From assembly GCF_036417845.1 (NCBI RefSeq), contig NC_089978.1, positions 90,080,007 to 90,144,006 of the forward strand: 64,000 bases of DNA, given 5' to 3'. The DNA comes from Apteryx mantelli (lineage: Eukaryota; Chordata; Aves; Apterygiformes; Apterygidae). A program made the position numbers and the translations under genes. How positions within the stretch are numbered: position 1 is the stretch's first letter; the number at the start of each line of letters is the position of its first letter. Shown here one piece after another: positions 37,854-50,800 of the stretch. A model generated the notes under the pieces. It was not told where the DNA came from. It saw only the letters and a list, made by a program, of their open reading frames with translations, and did no database searches.

Positions 37854-40639
37854 AATTTGTCAATTCAGGAGCTAAAAAATGTTCAGAAAGTTCAAGAAAA
37901 GACGATAGAGGTTATTGATCCCTCTTCGGTTCCTTCTTTTCTTCCTTCATTTTGCCCTAGATAAAAACATATGAGGTCAAAGGCTTCTGATGTTGTTTTT
38001 TTATGTATTCTGAAGGAAAATGAGAGTCCATCCTCTCTGACATGGTCTCTTCTTCGGTCAAAGAGGAGTAGTGCTAGGCTGCTTTGTTCTCTACAGTGCA
38101 GCAGACCTATAGCAAAGAGATAGTATTCTATATAGATTGTATTTTATGTTGCCATGATATGACTCTCTTTTCATCGAAGAAAGCCTATTTCGGTGCCTGA
38201 TTTAAAAATCTGGACTTGCACGTTTTTCTTCACATAGAGCAACAAGACCGAAGTATTGTTCAATTGGTATCACGTATTGCTCGATGAGGAACACTGGGGA
38301 ATAAACATTGAGCTGTGTGTAAAATGGTGTCCCCCATATATCAGGTGATGTCTTACTGTCCTTTCTTCTTGGCTTTGTGGATTAGAGGTGCTTTACTTTG
38401 AGTAGATACTTTTAACATTTTCATCTTCAGCTTTTAAAAAGTATGCTATTAAAATTAATAGACATACTTGCTGTGTGTGTGTACCTTGTGTATAAATTGT
38501 ATATGTATGAAATAAGACTGATGCCATCAACTAGAATGTCCTTTTTCAACTGTTCTGCCTGCAGTAAATGTTGATTATCAAGTTGTCCAGAAGGAGTTTT
38601 AATAAAGTGTGGTTAATTATAGAAATGACTTGAATACTTAATAATGGAAGGCATAAGTTCGCTGTGTCTGTGTTATATGTGCCCTTCATTCTTCATAACA
38701 GTGATAACAAAGCAGAATATTACCTAATTCCTTTGTGGAACTTTGGCAGACTTTTACCTTCATAAAAGCAACATGGAACTTGTGAAAACTTCAGTAATTT
38801 CTGAAGCACTGTTTTGAAAGCTTTCTCTTTTCCTAAAGCAGAATCTGAGGTATCCAACAGCATAAGTACCTCAGAACTAGTATTTAATAACTTTGTAAGT
38901 GCCCATCACTTTAAGAGAGCAGTTCTTCCTGATAGATTTATATACTTCCAAATTTTTTTTCCTTAACTTTCATTATGTTTTTCCATTAATATGTTCTGGA
39001 TTAGCTAAAGTATGTAATGAAATGCTGCTGGCTTCTGAAAGGGTGTGAAGACTTTGACTTCACTGTACTTGTATTCTCACAAGTAGCTACATATAAGAAG
39101 ATGATCTATCATACAGCTTACTGAAACATTTCCAACAAAAGTTTAGTGAGAAAAGTAAATTCAAGAAATAGGCTTTAGACTCTTGGTAAGTTGCAATGTA
39201 CTCAACACTTCCAGGTTGTGTGGTTTCTTGGGCATCCTCCCCATTTCGGTGTTTCACATCTCCTGTACATGGAATTAGGAGCTTCAGACTCTTGCTTTAA
39301 CTGATGCTTCCTTCATGGGTGTAGTGTAAAAAGCTGGCTGATCACAAATGAGGCTTGCTTTGCTGATGGCCTCACAAGCTAACACAGGGCTGCTGATATT
39401 TGAAACGTAGGTGGCTGTCAATTTAAGGAAATAATTTATATCTGTTTTTCTTGAATTGAAAATTTTCCATAACTCTGTCTTGAGGAAAATTTTCTGTATC
39501 TTGAAGTATCACTCCAAAACATCACTGCTTTAAAATCCTCTGAACTGCTTTAAGTGTTACACACACAAGTTGAGCAAACAATTTAGCGATGCTCATTTGT
39601 TATTGGTGCTTGAAATCTAGAATTTAAATATTTGACTACCAAGAAGAGATATATCATCTAGAGCCATCATTACTATGTCTGTAGAAAGAGTGCTGTATTT
39701 CCTCAGTGCATCAGTCTTCATTTAAAAAAAAATTAATATGTATGTGTATTCAAACATATTATTCAAACTCAGCATGAATATAAAATTTGTGCAGAAATCC
39801 TTAGTTATTAAAGGTTTAATATTTTAATGGAAGCACATCCAGCATTCAGAGAAAGTAGAACCTAAAACTGTAGAAAATTCTTTGGTGGCAAGTTAGCTGT
39901 TTTTAATTTGAATACATTAATTACACTTAGAGAAATGTAAATGCAAAACATTTATATAAAAAAGGCAAGACAAAAAAATCTAATTAATCAATAATACTTG
40001 AATGGTAAATGCTAACAGACTGTAAAAGTGAAGACAAAGGCCTTGCCACAGGTTTAATAGCAAAGCGAGAGCGTGGTATGGATAATCCTGTAATTTGAAG
40101 CATTGTTGTCTTTAAGAGCATAGATTCTACTTTGTCATTAGTTGTGGGAGCAGTGAGGAGCAGCTTCCCCTTCGTGGGATTCAGAGTCTGTGGCCGGCCC
40201 TTGATGAAGGGCTGTTCTGAGGGGGACCCCCAAAGCTTTGCAGTTTTCCTCTAGTCTTGAACACTTTTTCTTTTCAGAACCTGTTTCTGGAAGAAAATAG
40301 GGTGCAGTATTTAACCAGTAGTTCCACCGATGTCTCTGGGACTACTCAAGACAGTAAAATTACAAATGTATATGTAGGTGAAGCTTTTTCTTTATGCCAG
40401 TGATCTTCAGATTGCATCTTCTCGCCAGCCCTTTCCCCAGTGCGTTCTTGTTTCCTATGGTTCAGTGATTCAGCGATTTATAGGCAAAAGTTCGTGCCTC
40501 TTCAGTGTTAAAAATGAATGTTAATTTCCTATAATTTCACAGGATAGCATAAAGCTATATTTGTGGTGTATAGCTCCAAGTATAAAAACAGCAGGCCTTC
40601 TATTAGTAATTTATAACAAATGGTGTATTCATAGCATAT

Positions 40640-40662
40640 TATAATGCCATGCTAGCATTATA
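40640..40662. repeat. 8-bp inverted repeat with 7-nt loop
   Basis: TATAATGC (40640-40647) pairs exactly with GCATTATA (40655-40662) around CATGCTA. AT-rich and short; possibly chance. Confidence 0.6.
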
Positions 40663-43600
40663 CTTCCATGCCATTACAATCTGCTCTACCTTGAAATCTG
40701 CTGCTGCTGTTGCTCTTTAGTGCACCATAATTAAGCAGCTCCCTGACACAGCACATCCTGTTTTTGGAAATAAAGCTAAATACAGTCCTTGATACCTAGT
40801 GCAGTGTAGTCTGCACTAGGGCATACAATTACTGTGTTCTTTCTTACCTGTGTATGAATTCAAATATAAGCATATGATTATTTTATATATTTGTTTTACT
40901 GGGTGGCTTCTTGTCAGGAGCTGCCATATAAACAAAGGTGAAAATTTTGCAAGTTTCACTTTCATCTTAACCTGGAGAGTGTAACTTCCAATTCTGTTAG
41001 ACTGAAACTTAAAGAATTAAACTGGACTTAGCCTATGGTGTTTAAGCCTGATAAAAGTCTGATTTTTTGCTGTGTATATTGACTCAGTTGGAGTGATAAA
41101 ATTGAGAAAGAATGCCATATATTTTAATAAAAATGTAACTAATAAAGCAAAAATAAAACCGCCCATGAAAAAAATGATGCCCGATTGTAGCTTGAGCTTG
41201 CAAAAGGCATTAAAACTTGTCAGAAATTGTTTCTGGAGATTTATTTAGATAGGTGTACTTGTGTATGATTATATTAAGAAAATACCTACATTCTAGACTC
41301 AGATTTTATTTTTTGTGCTTAATAGGCTGTCCTTCATAATGACAAATACAGTCATACAGGAGCTGCTGTGAGGAACAGGAGCCAAGAAGCAGCCATTAGG
41401 ATGCAGCATGCTTTCTGTTCCTAAAGCTGAAGGATTTCTAATTATTGCTGATCTAGTGAATAGTTATTCTTCTCTTCCCAAGCACATACTGTTTGGCAGG
41501 CAGATAACTGACTCTGTGCTAGAAGCTGGAGAAACTCTGTGGATGCTCTCAGATAAGTCACATGCAGCCAATATTCTGACAGCATACAACAAAACAAAAA
41601 GATGTACTGAAGTTATGGTGAAATGAGACTTCAAGTTAGTTTTCAAACAGAACATCCTTTCCTTTTGCTTGGGCTGGGCATGCAGAGGGACCCCAAAAGG
41701 CTCTGTATCTAAAACATAGCCATACATAGAGCAAGCCAACTATTTAAATAGGGACAGTTTGGAACTGCTGGCATGAGACTGATAAAATAGAAATATGTCC
41801 TTGCTTATGGGAGAACAGGAAGACGGGCTTTTCTGCTGGTTCTGCTTTCCAGCCCAGCAGCTTTTCTTGTCTTCCTTGCACAAACGCAGGGACTGTAATG
41901 TTTCAGGGGCAGGCACCCCTCTACAGTTCCAGCCGGTGGGCTCTTGTTTGCTTTTTCTCATGCTCTGCTTTTGCTGTCCTTCACTCCTCTTGCTTTTTCT
42001 TGTGGAGAAAATAGTCAAACTTGTTCTCAGTCACTCTTGGGAAGAAGCAGTTGTCGTCTTTCCTCCAGAGGATGTCACCAGCCCAGTGAGTAGATGCTAG
42101 GGTGAGCTAGCTGGGGAGTCTTACTTCCTGCTGCCCAGCTGCAGTCGTCTTAATAAACCTGGCATGTGCAATGGGTCGTGAATAAACAAATGGCTATAGC
42201 CTCTGTCATGTGTGCGTTGGTGTCAAGCTTAGTGCTTCACTGAAGGACAGAACTCTGAAATCATTACTGTGCTTCACAGAAAGCAACACTGAAATGTCAC
42301 ATTTCCTTTGTCTAATTTTGACAGGATGTGTGCATTTGTAATTGAAGAGGTGAAAACGCAAATAAGTAAAATAGGTGCAAATGTTTGCTGGAAGAATGGT
42401 AATAGAATTGCTGATACCAGTGGAATGTAATGATCCACTGATTGATGACACTTAAATGGGCAAGAAAAAAAGGAAAACCCTAATCCTTCCTGCCTATTCC
42501 CCCAAGCTCGTGTTACAGTTTGATTGGGAAGTAACCCATCAATGCGTGTTACCTATGCAAAGAAGGTGAAAACGCCACTGTTCAGCTGATTATAATGGGA
42601 CTATCTTAAAAGTATGACCTTGATTGTGCCAGTTGCATTGTACTTGAGGCTTTGCAAATTGCAAATCTTAGTGATTATATTCTAGCAGTGCTTTTAACAG
42701 CTCCTGGTTTGCCTGAACGTAATTTGTAGCTCTTGTATTATACTTTCACTCATAAATTTTGCAGGCTGTCATGTTGGTTGTGATCACAAAGACATTTGCT
42801 GTCTTTCTAGACTAAAGTAGAACACTGACTGTTCATTACAAGTAAAACATAGACTTTTTTAAACTTATCTGGGCTCTTTAAAAATTAGTCTTCATGGGGG
42901 AAGGGGATGTTCTCAGTCTTGTGAAAGTTGTAGAATATGAAAGTGCATTAAATCAAGCCTGTTCTTCCAGCTGAACTATATGGGCAAGAATCTTCAGCAT
43001 CTCTTACTTGCGATTAACATTTTACAGACATCTCCAGGAAATGGTTTTTCTTAAGAATACAATCACTGAGAAACTGCAGCAGAAGACACAAATGCATGTC
43101 AGTGTTTTGGTCCGTGCAGGGTGGCTCCAGGGGATTACTGCTGTTCCAAGTAGGTCCATGGCAAAAGATTATCAATTTGCTGGATCCCTTTTACATGCTT
43201 TCTGAGGACTGGACAAAAATCTGTTTTAAAAATGAAAGCTAATCTTATCTGCAGCTTTTCAGTGTGGTTATGAGCAGGGCATCTGCCTCCTGGGTGGCTG
43301 GGGAGCTCCCTGTGTAGCAAGTCCTGGGAGGGATGATGGCCATTGCTGCTCTTTCCGTGAGCTGCTGAAATGTGTTTAAGTACTTGATAGGTTTGAAGAG
43401 TTTGTGACACGAAACATCCGCCAGCTGTTGCCGTTCTGGTTTGACCCTCTGTGTTTTTGTTCCTTGCCCTCCATTATGTTTGTTGCACTTCTTAAGCTCG
43501 CTCTCTCCTTCCACCCAAAGTCATATTGCATTTGTGAGTCTCATTTTCAGGTAATCTCAGATCTTTGTTTTTTATTTATAGGATGAGAGCTGATATGATA

Positions 43601-44583
43601 TCATTGTTACTGTCTTAGTGCTGTAAGGCATTGATAAAAATGTATGGCATATTACTATTTGATACAGCTTGTACTGTGTGTACAGTAATGCTACTGTAAT
43701 GGTGCTGTGATTGTTATATCTAGTATTTTTGAGACAAATTAATGCCCTCCTAGAAGGCAGAACTGCAGTGGGGAATTCTTTATTTTTGACCAGTTAAAAA
43801 GTCAAATGCTTGTTGGGTAATAAAGATGGTAATATTGCCAGTCCTCCTCTGAATGGGGAGGAAAAGGGATGTATTATGTTGGAATATATCTGAAAATTCT
43901 GAGGCCCAAAGAATCCTGATTAAGATAATAAATGAGTTTGTGTAGTTTCTACAAATTGCTTCACAAGTTTGGTATCAGATGGCTGCTGGGAATCTTGGAA
44001 TTGCTCAAGTTTTGTCTTGCTGACATTGCTGCCTCTCTTATTTGCAAAACTGTTCCTTGCAAAGCCGATGCTTCCATTTCCTTGGACCTTTGAAAGAATG
44101 AGGAAAAAGACAAATGTGAAGTTTCTGATGTGAGAGTCCTGGGAGGTGTCGTCTGCTGCAGATGTGAACTGGAGAGGACATAAAAAGCAATCTGCAGGGA
44201 ACAAAAAACAGTAAGGGGAACAAAGTCAATTGGAGACAGTAACAGATGTGTCTATTCTCCTCAGAAACATACCTCTATCTTGACATGCATGTGAGATGTA
44301 GGTTAGGAGGAAGTCTGGATGAATGAAGAGATGAGATTGAGGAAGGCACAAACTGTAAGATGTGAAATGAGGAAGAATATCTTCGGCAGATGAAAGGGGG
44401 TGTAAAATCTGGGAAGGTAAAGATGTATTTCACTCCTTGGGGGTGAGGGGGAAGTGAAACCTGGCAAACTGTTTTTTAAGTGTTTTTGTTTCCACAAGTG
44501 AATTTTTTCTCTTCTAGAAGTAGGAAGTTCTAAAATTTGGCTTGCTGCAACGGATTTCTCTTTTTTTGCCTCACCTTTAACAG

Positions 44584-44725
44584 GTCGTGATAATGCATGT
44601 GAGAAGACTTCATACATGTTTCTACGGAAAGAACTTCCTGTGCGATTAGCTAACACCATGAGAGAAGTCAATTTGTTGCCTGATAATTTACTTAACAGGC
44701 CTTCAGTTGGGCTAGTACAGAGTTG
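44584..44725 (+). CDS. PDK3: PDK3 coding exon 2: residues 36-82 plus parts of codons 36 and 83
   Basis: The exon follows a pyrimidine-tract acceptor (CACCTTTAACAG) and ends at a TG|GTAAGT donor. Its 142 nt continue the exon 1 frame (phase 1 in, phase 2 out). They encode [20 protein letters not shown], then [16 protein letters not shown], then [11 protein letters not shown]. This is the second helix block of the branched-chain-ketoacid/pyruvate dehydrogenase kinase N-terminal domain. Phe48, the fourth residue of the lipoyl-binding pocket described for human PDK3, is present. The R-x-A-N-x-M-R-E-x-x-x-L-P segment is a strong family signature. No stop or frameshift is seen. Confidence 0.96.
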
Positions 44726-46637
44726 GTAAGTAAAAAAGCAGATTAAGAAATTAGAGTAGAACTGACACTGTATATGTTGTTTTACTTGCAATTCAGATTT
44801 GCGAAAACAACCTTCAGCCTGTTTTTTGCCCTGAATTGTTTATAATGTATGTTTCTTGTTCAAATCAAGTTCATTTCCTTCTGTCTTATGTTAAGTAAAT
44901 ACTCCAATACAGATCTTAGAGATAATAATTCTTAAGGTTGTGTTTTGGATGACAACAAAGTTGTATTCCAGATGATCAGAATTATTCAGCAACTTCTAGA
45001 GTGCTATCTTTTTTTAAGTGTCCTTCCTGTCCTAGTCCCTTAACTTAAGGAAATAGCTGTTCTTCTCTTTACTTTTGCTTTGTCAAAAATACTGAAAACG
45101 TATTTAAGCCTTAGCTATTCTTCTCATTGCTAAATCTTTAAAAATGTAACCTGTATTCAGTGGAAGTTGTGGATCAGGACGAAAATCTATTTTTTTCCAG
45201 TAATTAACATTCTCCATCTTTACCTAGTGTATATTGGAACTGATGCTAAATCCTGCCATCTTTGCCATAGTAATTAGTTTCTAGCCTACTTGAAAGTTCA
45301 GTGAGGGATTGTAAACTGCTGCCTTGTGTGTATTAAACTCTTAAAAAAAAAAAATTTTTTTTGTTCATAGAGTGTTCGTTGTCTTTCTACATGTGAACAC
45401 TTGATCCACAGAATTTATGTAAAAAATATCTTTGTGGTATACAACAAACTTCCCTTGTCAATGCTAACTTAGTCACTAGGTCTGGGAGTTGCAGCTAATG
45501 TTGTAGGCTTTGTGTTAACTTCAGTCGTGTCCCTTGAGGCAGGGAACTCCGCCTTGACTCTATACTGACTGTTGGGTTTGGTCTTGCCTTTGTCAGACTT
45601 CAGACCTAGGAAGTGTAAATTAGGGTATTCGGTACTGTGTAATTTGGTTCAAATATGTTTGCATATGAGAGGTAATGCTAGCTGTCTTGATGACCACTTC
45701 AAACATAGTGATTAAGTGCTTCAAATAAATGTATATGCAAGGGAGCCACACAATAGCAATCGCTTTGGGGTGAAGTGGCAGCTTCCAGGGGCTGAACACT
45801 TGTAGGTGTCTGATGTTGCTGGAAGCCATTATGCCGAATAGAAAAGAGCATGGATAATATTCAAGCCTTTTATGCTGTTCTGGTATGGGTGACTTGTGAA
45901 GGTGTCTTTAGGGAAATATAAATAGATGCATGAAGAAAAGGAAATAATTTCTCTGCAATGACTTTAGACCATAATATTTCTGATCCAAATAGATGTTCTG
46001 TGGTATATTCTTGTGTCCTACTAATACAGAGTCAGGTGACACTGAGACTGCTTCTGGCAAAGGAAGCAAATTGGTGGTTAGAGTGGATGTCCCCTTTGAG
46101 GATCCATGAGATGAATTTTATGGCTACAAAATATACTCCTGATTAAAAAAAATCTGTCTTGAGCATATTGGAATGTATAATGACTGTAAGATACTTGTCC
46201 AAATTGTGTATTTTTGTATGATAGTATGATTTGAAGTATCACAGTTACTGCAGGTAGTTTTCCATTAAATGGGCCAGCATATCAGATGGTCATCAGCATC
46301 TCTAGTGTGATGAGAAGGTTCAAATGAATATCCAATCCAAAAACAAAGGTTTGAAGTCAAAATGTTTGTTGTAGTGTTTCTCTGATCTTGTTTCTAGGTT
46401 AAATAAGTTCTTGTGGAAATTAGTATCTTCACTGAGATTATGTAAGGAAATATTCATGATCCTATGTCGGAAGTCCAAAAACAACTGTAGTATTTTGTTT
46501 TCCTGATTATAGCTGTGGACTTTAAAGAGCTTATTTCTTTTTTTAGTTTAGATTTTTTTAATTGTTTCTTTAAAAAAGTACCTGTAGAAGGACCAGATTT
46601 ATTAGGGCCCAGTAAAGCTGTCAAGAACAGTGAATTC

Positions 46638-46652
46638 TTTTTTTTTTTTTTT
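46638..46652 (+). repeat. Poly(T)15 tract
   Basis: Fifteen T residues in intron 2. Low complexity; no adjoining retrocopy was recognised. Confidence 0.7.
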
Positions 46653-47389
46653 CTTTTAAATTGTAAGGCCTGCTGTTGCACATTTGCCAGTAATGAATCT
46701 TTGGCAAAACTTACTATACCAGTTAGCTTTTTTTTAACAGTTGACCTATTAACTTCAGTTCCAATGACCCTGAGTATTGGGCAGCTATGATGATAGCAAC
46801 TTTTGAAGCATATTTGTAATTGTTTTTTAATCTACTTTTTAGATATATCTATAGAGAGATTTCTGAATTTTATGCAGTAGAATCTCAATATGAATTTAAC
46901 TGTTTAGCAAACTTGTAAATTGAGGATACCTCTCCTTGAAGCACTGATTGTTTCATACTTCAGGAAAGGTTTTTCAGATCAGATGTCATAGTCCTGAAAT
47001 TTCATTTTTACTATACATCCTAGATTGAGGAAGCTTGACAGCTTGTTAATATGTAAACCTAAAATTTTATGTACATTTGCCACAAGTGAGCAAAGACATC
47101 TTGTAACGTGTTATTCACTTTAATCTGTTTACTTGCTAATTTCCAGTAATTTGTCTAGTCACCAGCATAATTATGATTTATTTACACTACCACATTGCAC
47201 TAGGACACTGTTTTCTGTGCTGGTGATGAGACTCCAAATTAACTGGAGCTTTAAGATGCAGTTTCCCCATATATTCTTTTAATGTCAGCATGCCAAAAAT
47301 ACGAAAGGCTCCAAATTGAGAAAGTAAATTTTGTTAAACTCTTAAACTAGAGCAAGGTGGCTCAGGTTTGCTGGAGTCAGAAAGCAAAT

Positions 47390-47840
47390 CAACCCTGCCT
47401 ACTGTGCAGCGTGGATCCTTTCCCGTCAGTCCTCTGGCTGGCCTGTCTGTATCATTATGAATTGCCTGGATTTCAGAGCCTGTCGCCGGTCCCTTGAGAA
47501 GCAGCCTCCTCCTGACGTTTCTGAGAATCTGCTCCTAGCTGCAGGCGTGAGCCCCTCTGTCCTCTCGAGTCTCCTAATGTGTCTTTGTGACGGTGCTGCA
47601 GGCGCTTTGCTTCCTGTACCGAGCTCCCTGAGTGCGCTGTGCTGCAGAACAGGAGGTTTTTCCAGCTGATTGCTTGATTGCTCTTGCGAAAGGTGCAGCC
47701 TTTGCCTCCCTCCCCTCTGGTGTGCCTGGTGTGAAGCAGTGAGGGTAAGGGAAACAGCTGGCCTGCCTTCATGCTCCTCAGCTACGCTCTTCTGAGCAAA
47801 GCCGGAATTGCCCACACAGTGAACTGAAAAAAACAATATT
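47390..47840. other. GC-richer block within PDK3 intron 2
   Basis: About 450 bp with clearly higher GC content and more CpG dinucleotides than the surrounding intron. Open frames of up to 136 codons (minus strand) and 70 codons (plus strand) exist because stops are rare in such sequence, and none resembles a family I know. It could be an intronic regulatory element or an unrecognised repeat insertion. Confidence 0.4.
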
Positions 47841-50800
47841 TGCGTTTTGCATTTCAGTCTGCACAGAACTAAGGCATTAACTCTGTCCCGGTTAAAGTTT
47901 ATAACTTAACGTGCACGTGTTCTGCATGAAGTAGCAAGGGAAGGAAGAAAGCGGATCAAAGTAATAGCGTAGTTTTTATGCACTCTAGCTGTGAACTGCA
48001 GTGATTCCAAATAATAGATCAACAACCAGCATGTTGGGAATCAGCAACTTATTTTTAATTTTTCAAAATTAATGGGCATCTTCCTTGTTCTAGAGAAGTG
48101 GGCCTTTCTAGGCCAGCTTTGAGAGGGCACTTGAAGTCTGAAGCGCACTGCAGGTAGAATTCTGAACCTGTGGCAGAACTGCATATTAACTGATACCATC
48201 ACTAATGTGGTGTGGGAAAATTGTTACATTAAACCTAGGAGTGGATAAGGTCAGGGTTTATAAAATGTTAAAAGTGATAGTGTGCGAACTGCACAAAATG
48301 CAAATCAGTCATATCAAGATTGTGTTACCATGGAGATGTTTCTTTGTTTTTTTTTCCAATGCTTGTTAGTTTCTAAAGGAAAATCTTAGTGAAATACCTT
48401 TACTTTTTCATTATGTGTATCTTGCATGAGTAAAGAAAAATTGAAGAAAAGGTAGTAAAAATTTCGGAGTTGACATTATGGCCATTTACACTGATTTCAT
48501 GTAAAAAATGTGCCATACTGAAATTATTTCACTTGGAAGACTAATTAACAAGAAGTTAACCTACATTGTGGTTAACAAAAGAAAAAGTGCTTGAAACCAA
48601 AACAGCTTTCCCAAGCAATTGTGGTATATTGCATTTAAAAAAAAAAAATTTGAACACCAAAAGACAATGGATTCAAAGGGCATAGGCTTTGATTTCTGCT
48701 TTTGATGACTCACTGCAAATAGCAAAATGTAATTGATACTCTCATTTCTTCCATTTCTACTGTTTTCTGTAGGTCTGTGTCCTGTATAATTGTAAGCCTT
48801 TAATAGTAGTACAGCAAATCACTGGTTGTTTTAGTAGTTTTCTCCTTTATTCTAGCTGACTGGTAAATTACATGTGAAGTGTGTTTTAAACATCACCAGG
48901 TGTTGCTTTTCAGTGCTTAGTGAATCTTGTAGTTATCACCTTCAGTTATTCACATCTCCCCCTGCAGTTTTAAATCAAAAGAAAACTCAAGGAAATAAAT
49001 GAATTGGATGAAAGGGGAATGATACTATACAAACACATGTGCACACACGCGCACACTGGCTGTTACAGGAGTGAATTACATTGCTGACTAGTGCTGTTTT
49101 CATTAGGCAGATTCTGCTGTAGCTTGTTGTTAAGACAACGTTGTGAATTATTTATAACAGTTCAAAGTTATAAATTTCCTTTTAAACAAGTTTTTACTTC
49201 TTTTCTTTAATTTTGAGCTGTTCTTGTTAGGGGGATAAATCTTGTAAGCGGTTTGAAAAACTAAATCACAACAGAATAAAAGAAAAAGATGTACGGCATT
49301 TGCAGCTCTGGGTTTTATTTAGAGACCTGGGTTAATATAAAAGCTACATACAAGACCCCAAGTTGGGTGATACATAATGGCAAGCATCAGATAGTGGCTT
49401 AGATTTGTTTGAGTTAAGGTTAATTGTTTCCAGCTTCATTTAGTCAAAGGATTGAAAGAAATGGTAAGAGTGATAGAGGAAATTTGAATGACTTAGATTT
49501 GGAGTTAAAGAAAATAACCTTTTCTTTGAGCTGGTCTTTTTAACTTACTGGTCACAGTGTTTGTGCTAATGAACTACAAATTTGACTTCTAAAGTAATAA
49601 TGACTTACTCTTGAATCAGAAAGAGACATCTTTGAGATATTGTTGCTAATCGTATATAAAGGAAAAGCACTGCCTAGTTTCTATAGCTTCTCCATCACCA
49701 CAGAGACTAAACAAATTAGCGTAGTCTACTCATGAATTTCCTTAGAGCATTTAGTTTATGTAACTTTCTTTGCTTTCAGAAACTTTCAGTTTCTCATTGG
49801 TGCTATACGTTGGGCCTGCAGCGTAATGACTTCAGAAGCTGTTCTGCCTGCTGGTTGCACTGAAGTCTGGTGACCAGGTTTGGCTGCTTCTTTCTGGTTG
49901 AGACCTGCTTTAGTCTTTTTCTGACTGAGACAGTTTTCTGCACAATGTCTTCTTTCATTAGATGAGAGAAACGCTTGCCTCTGCCTGGTACACTAGCAAA
50001 AGTGCTGATCCTTCAATACAGGATTAGTGACATGGTTGATTATTCTAGGGTTAGCAGTCTTAGGACCAGTGTCCCCATAAGCAAGCAGAGTATACAAATC
50101 TCAGTACAGCAAACCAATAACAGTGAACAACCAAATTAAAATAGCATAAAAATCAGGTATCAGCTACATTTAGTACCAGAAATATTCATTGCTTTGTTAT
50201 CATCAGATGACCATTGGATTACCAGTGTTCCGAGACCTCTAGTAGGATATTTCTAGTAAGAAGCATCTGCTGTGTTGCTTCTTAAGTGTGGTGGTTTTCA
50301 TGGATCTTCAGAAATGAGGCTTTCATATTTCTATATGATGACAGCCAGGGGTCAACAGCCTCCTGATAATGTCCTCTGACTTACCTGTGATCAGAGAAGT
50401 TGTCAGCTCTCTCATAGCACAGATTTCTGAATTTCCTTGGAGAACTGAGTTTGCAACCCTGGATTTTCTAGGGGCCTGAAAGAGCTGCTGTTGCCATTAT
50501 GAAGATGGCAGTAGAAGAGTGGACTAATGTGTAGAAGGGTATGTGGAGGGAAATAAAGACAAGACAAGGAAAAGAAATAAACGCTTCCATGAAACAGGGA
50601 GGGCAGCAACAGAAATTAAAGCTGGAAGGGAAAAAAGGTTTCAAACCAATAGAAAGTTCTGAAAGGATGAAAAAGGAGCATAAAGAATGGAGGGATGGTG
50701 GCTGACAAACTTGGTGACGCATACAGCATTTGGCTCTTTATGTAACATGAGATGCACTTTGCAGTGTAGAGGAAAGTTGTGACAGTTCCAGAGGTGGTTT

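Larger units (their letters stand above)
24950..44583 (+). other. PDK3: PDK3 intron 1 (19,634 nt)
   Basis: Bounded by the GTGAGT donor after exon 1 and the ACCTTTAACAG acceptor before exon 2. The first 350 bp belong to the CpG island; the rest is AT-rich. It contains a sense-oriented CR1 fragment (32050-33310), several homopolymer or pyrimidine tracts and an 8-bp stem hairpin (40640). No coding exon of another gene is supported on either strand. A long first intron next to a CpG island is typical of the family's genes and a common place for enhancers. Confidence 0.9.

Noticed and set aside
44303..44791. 162-codon minus-strand open frame
   Set aside because: It is the antisense shadow of PDK3 exon 2 and its flanks.
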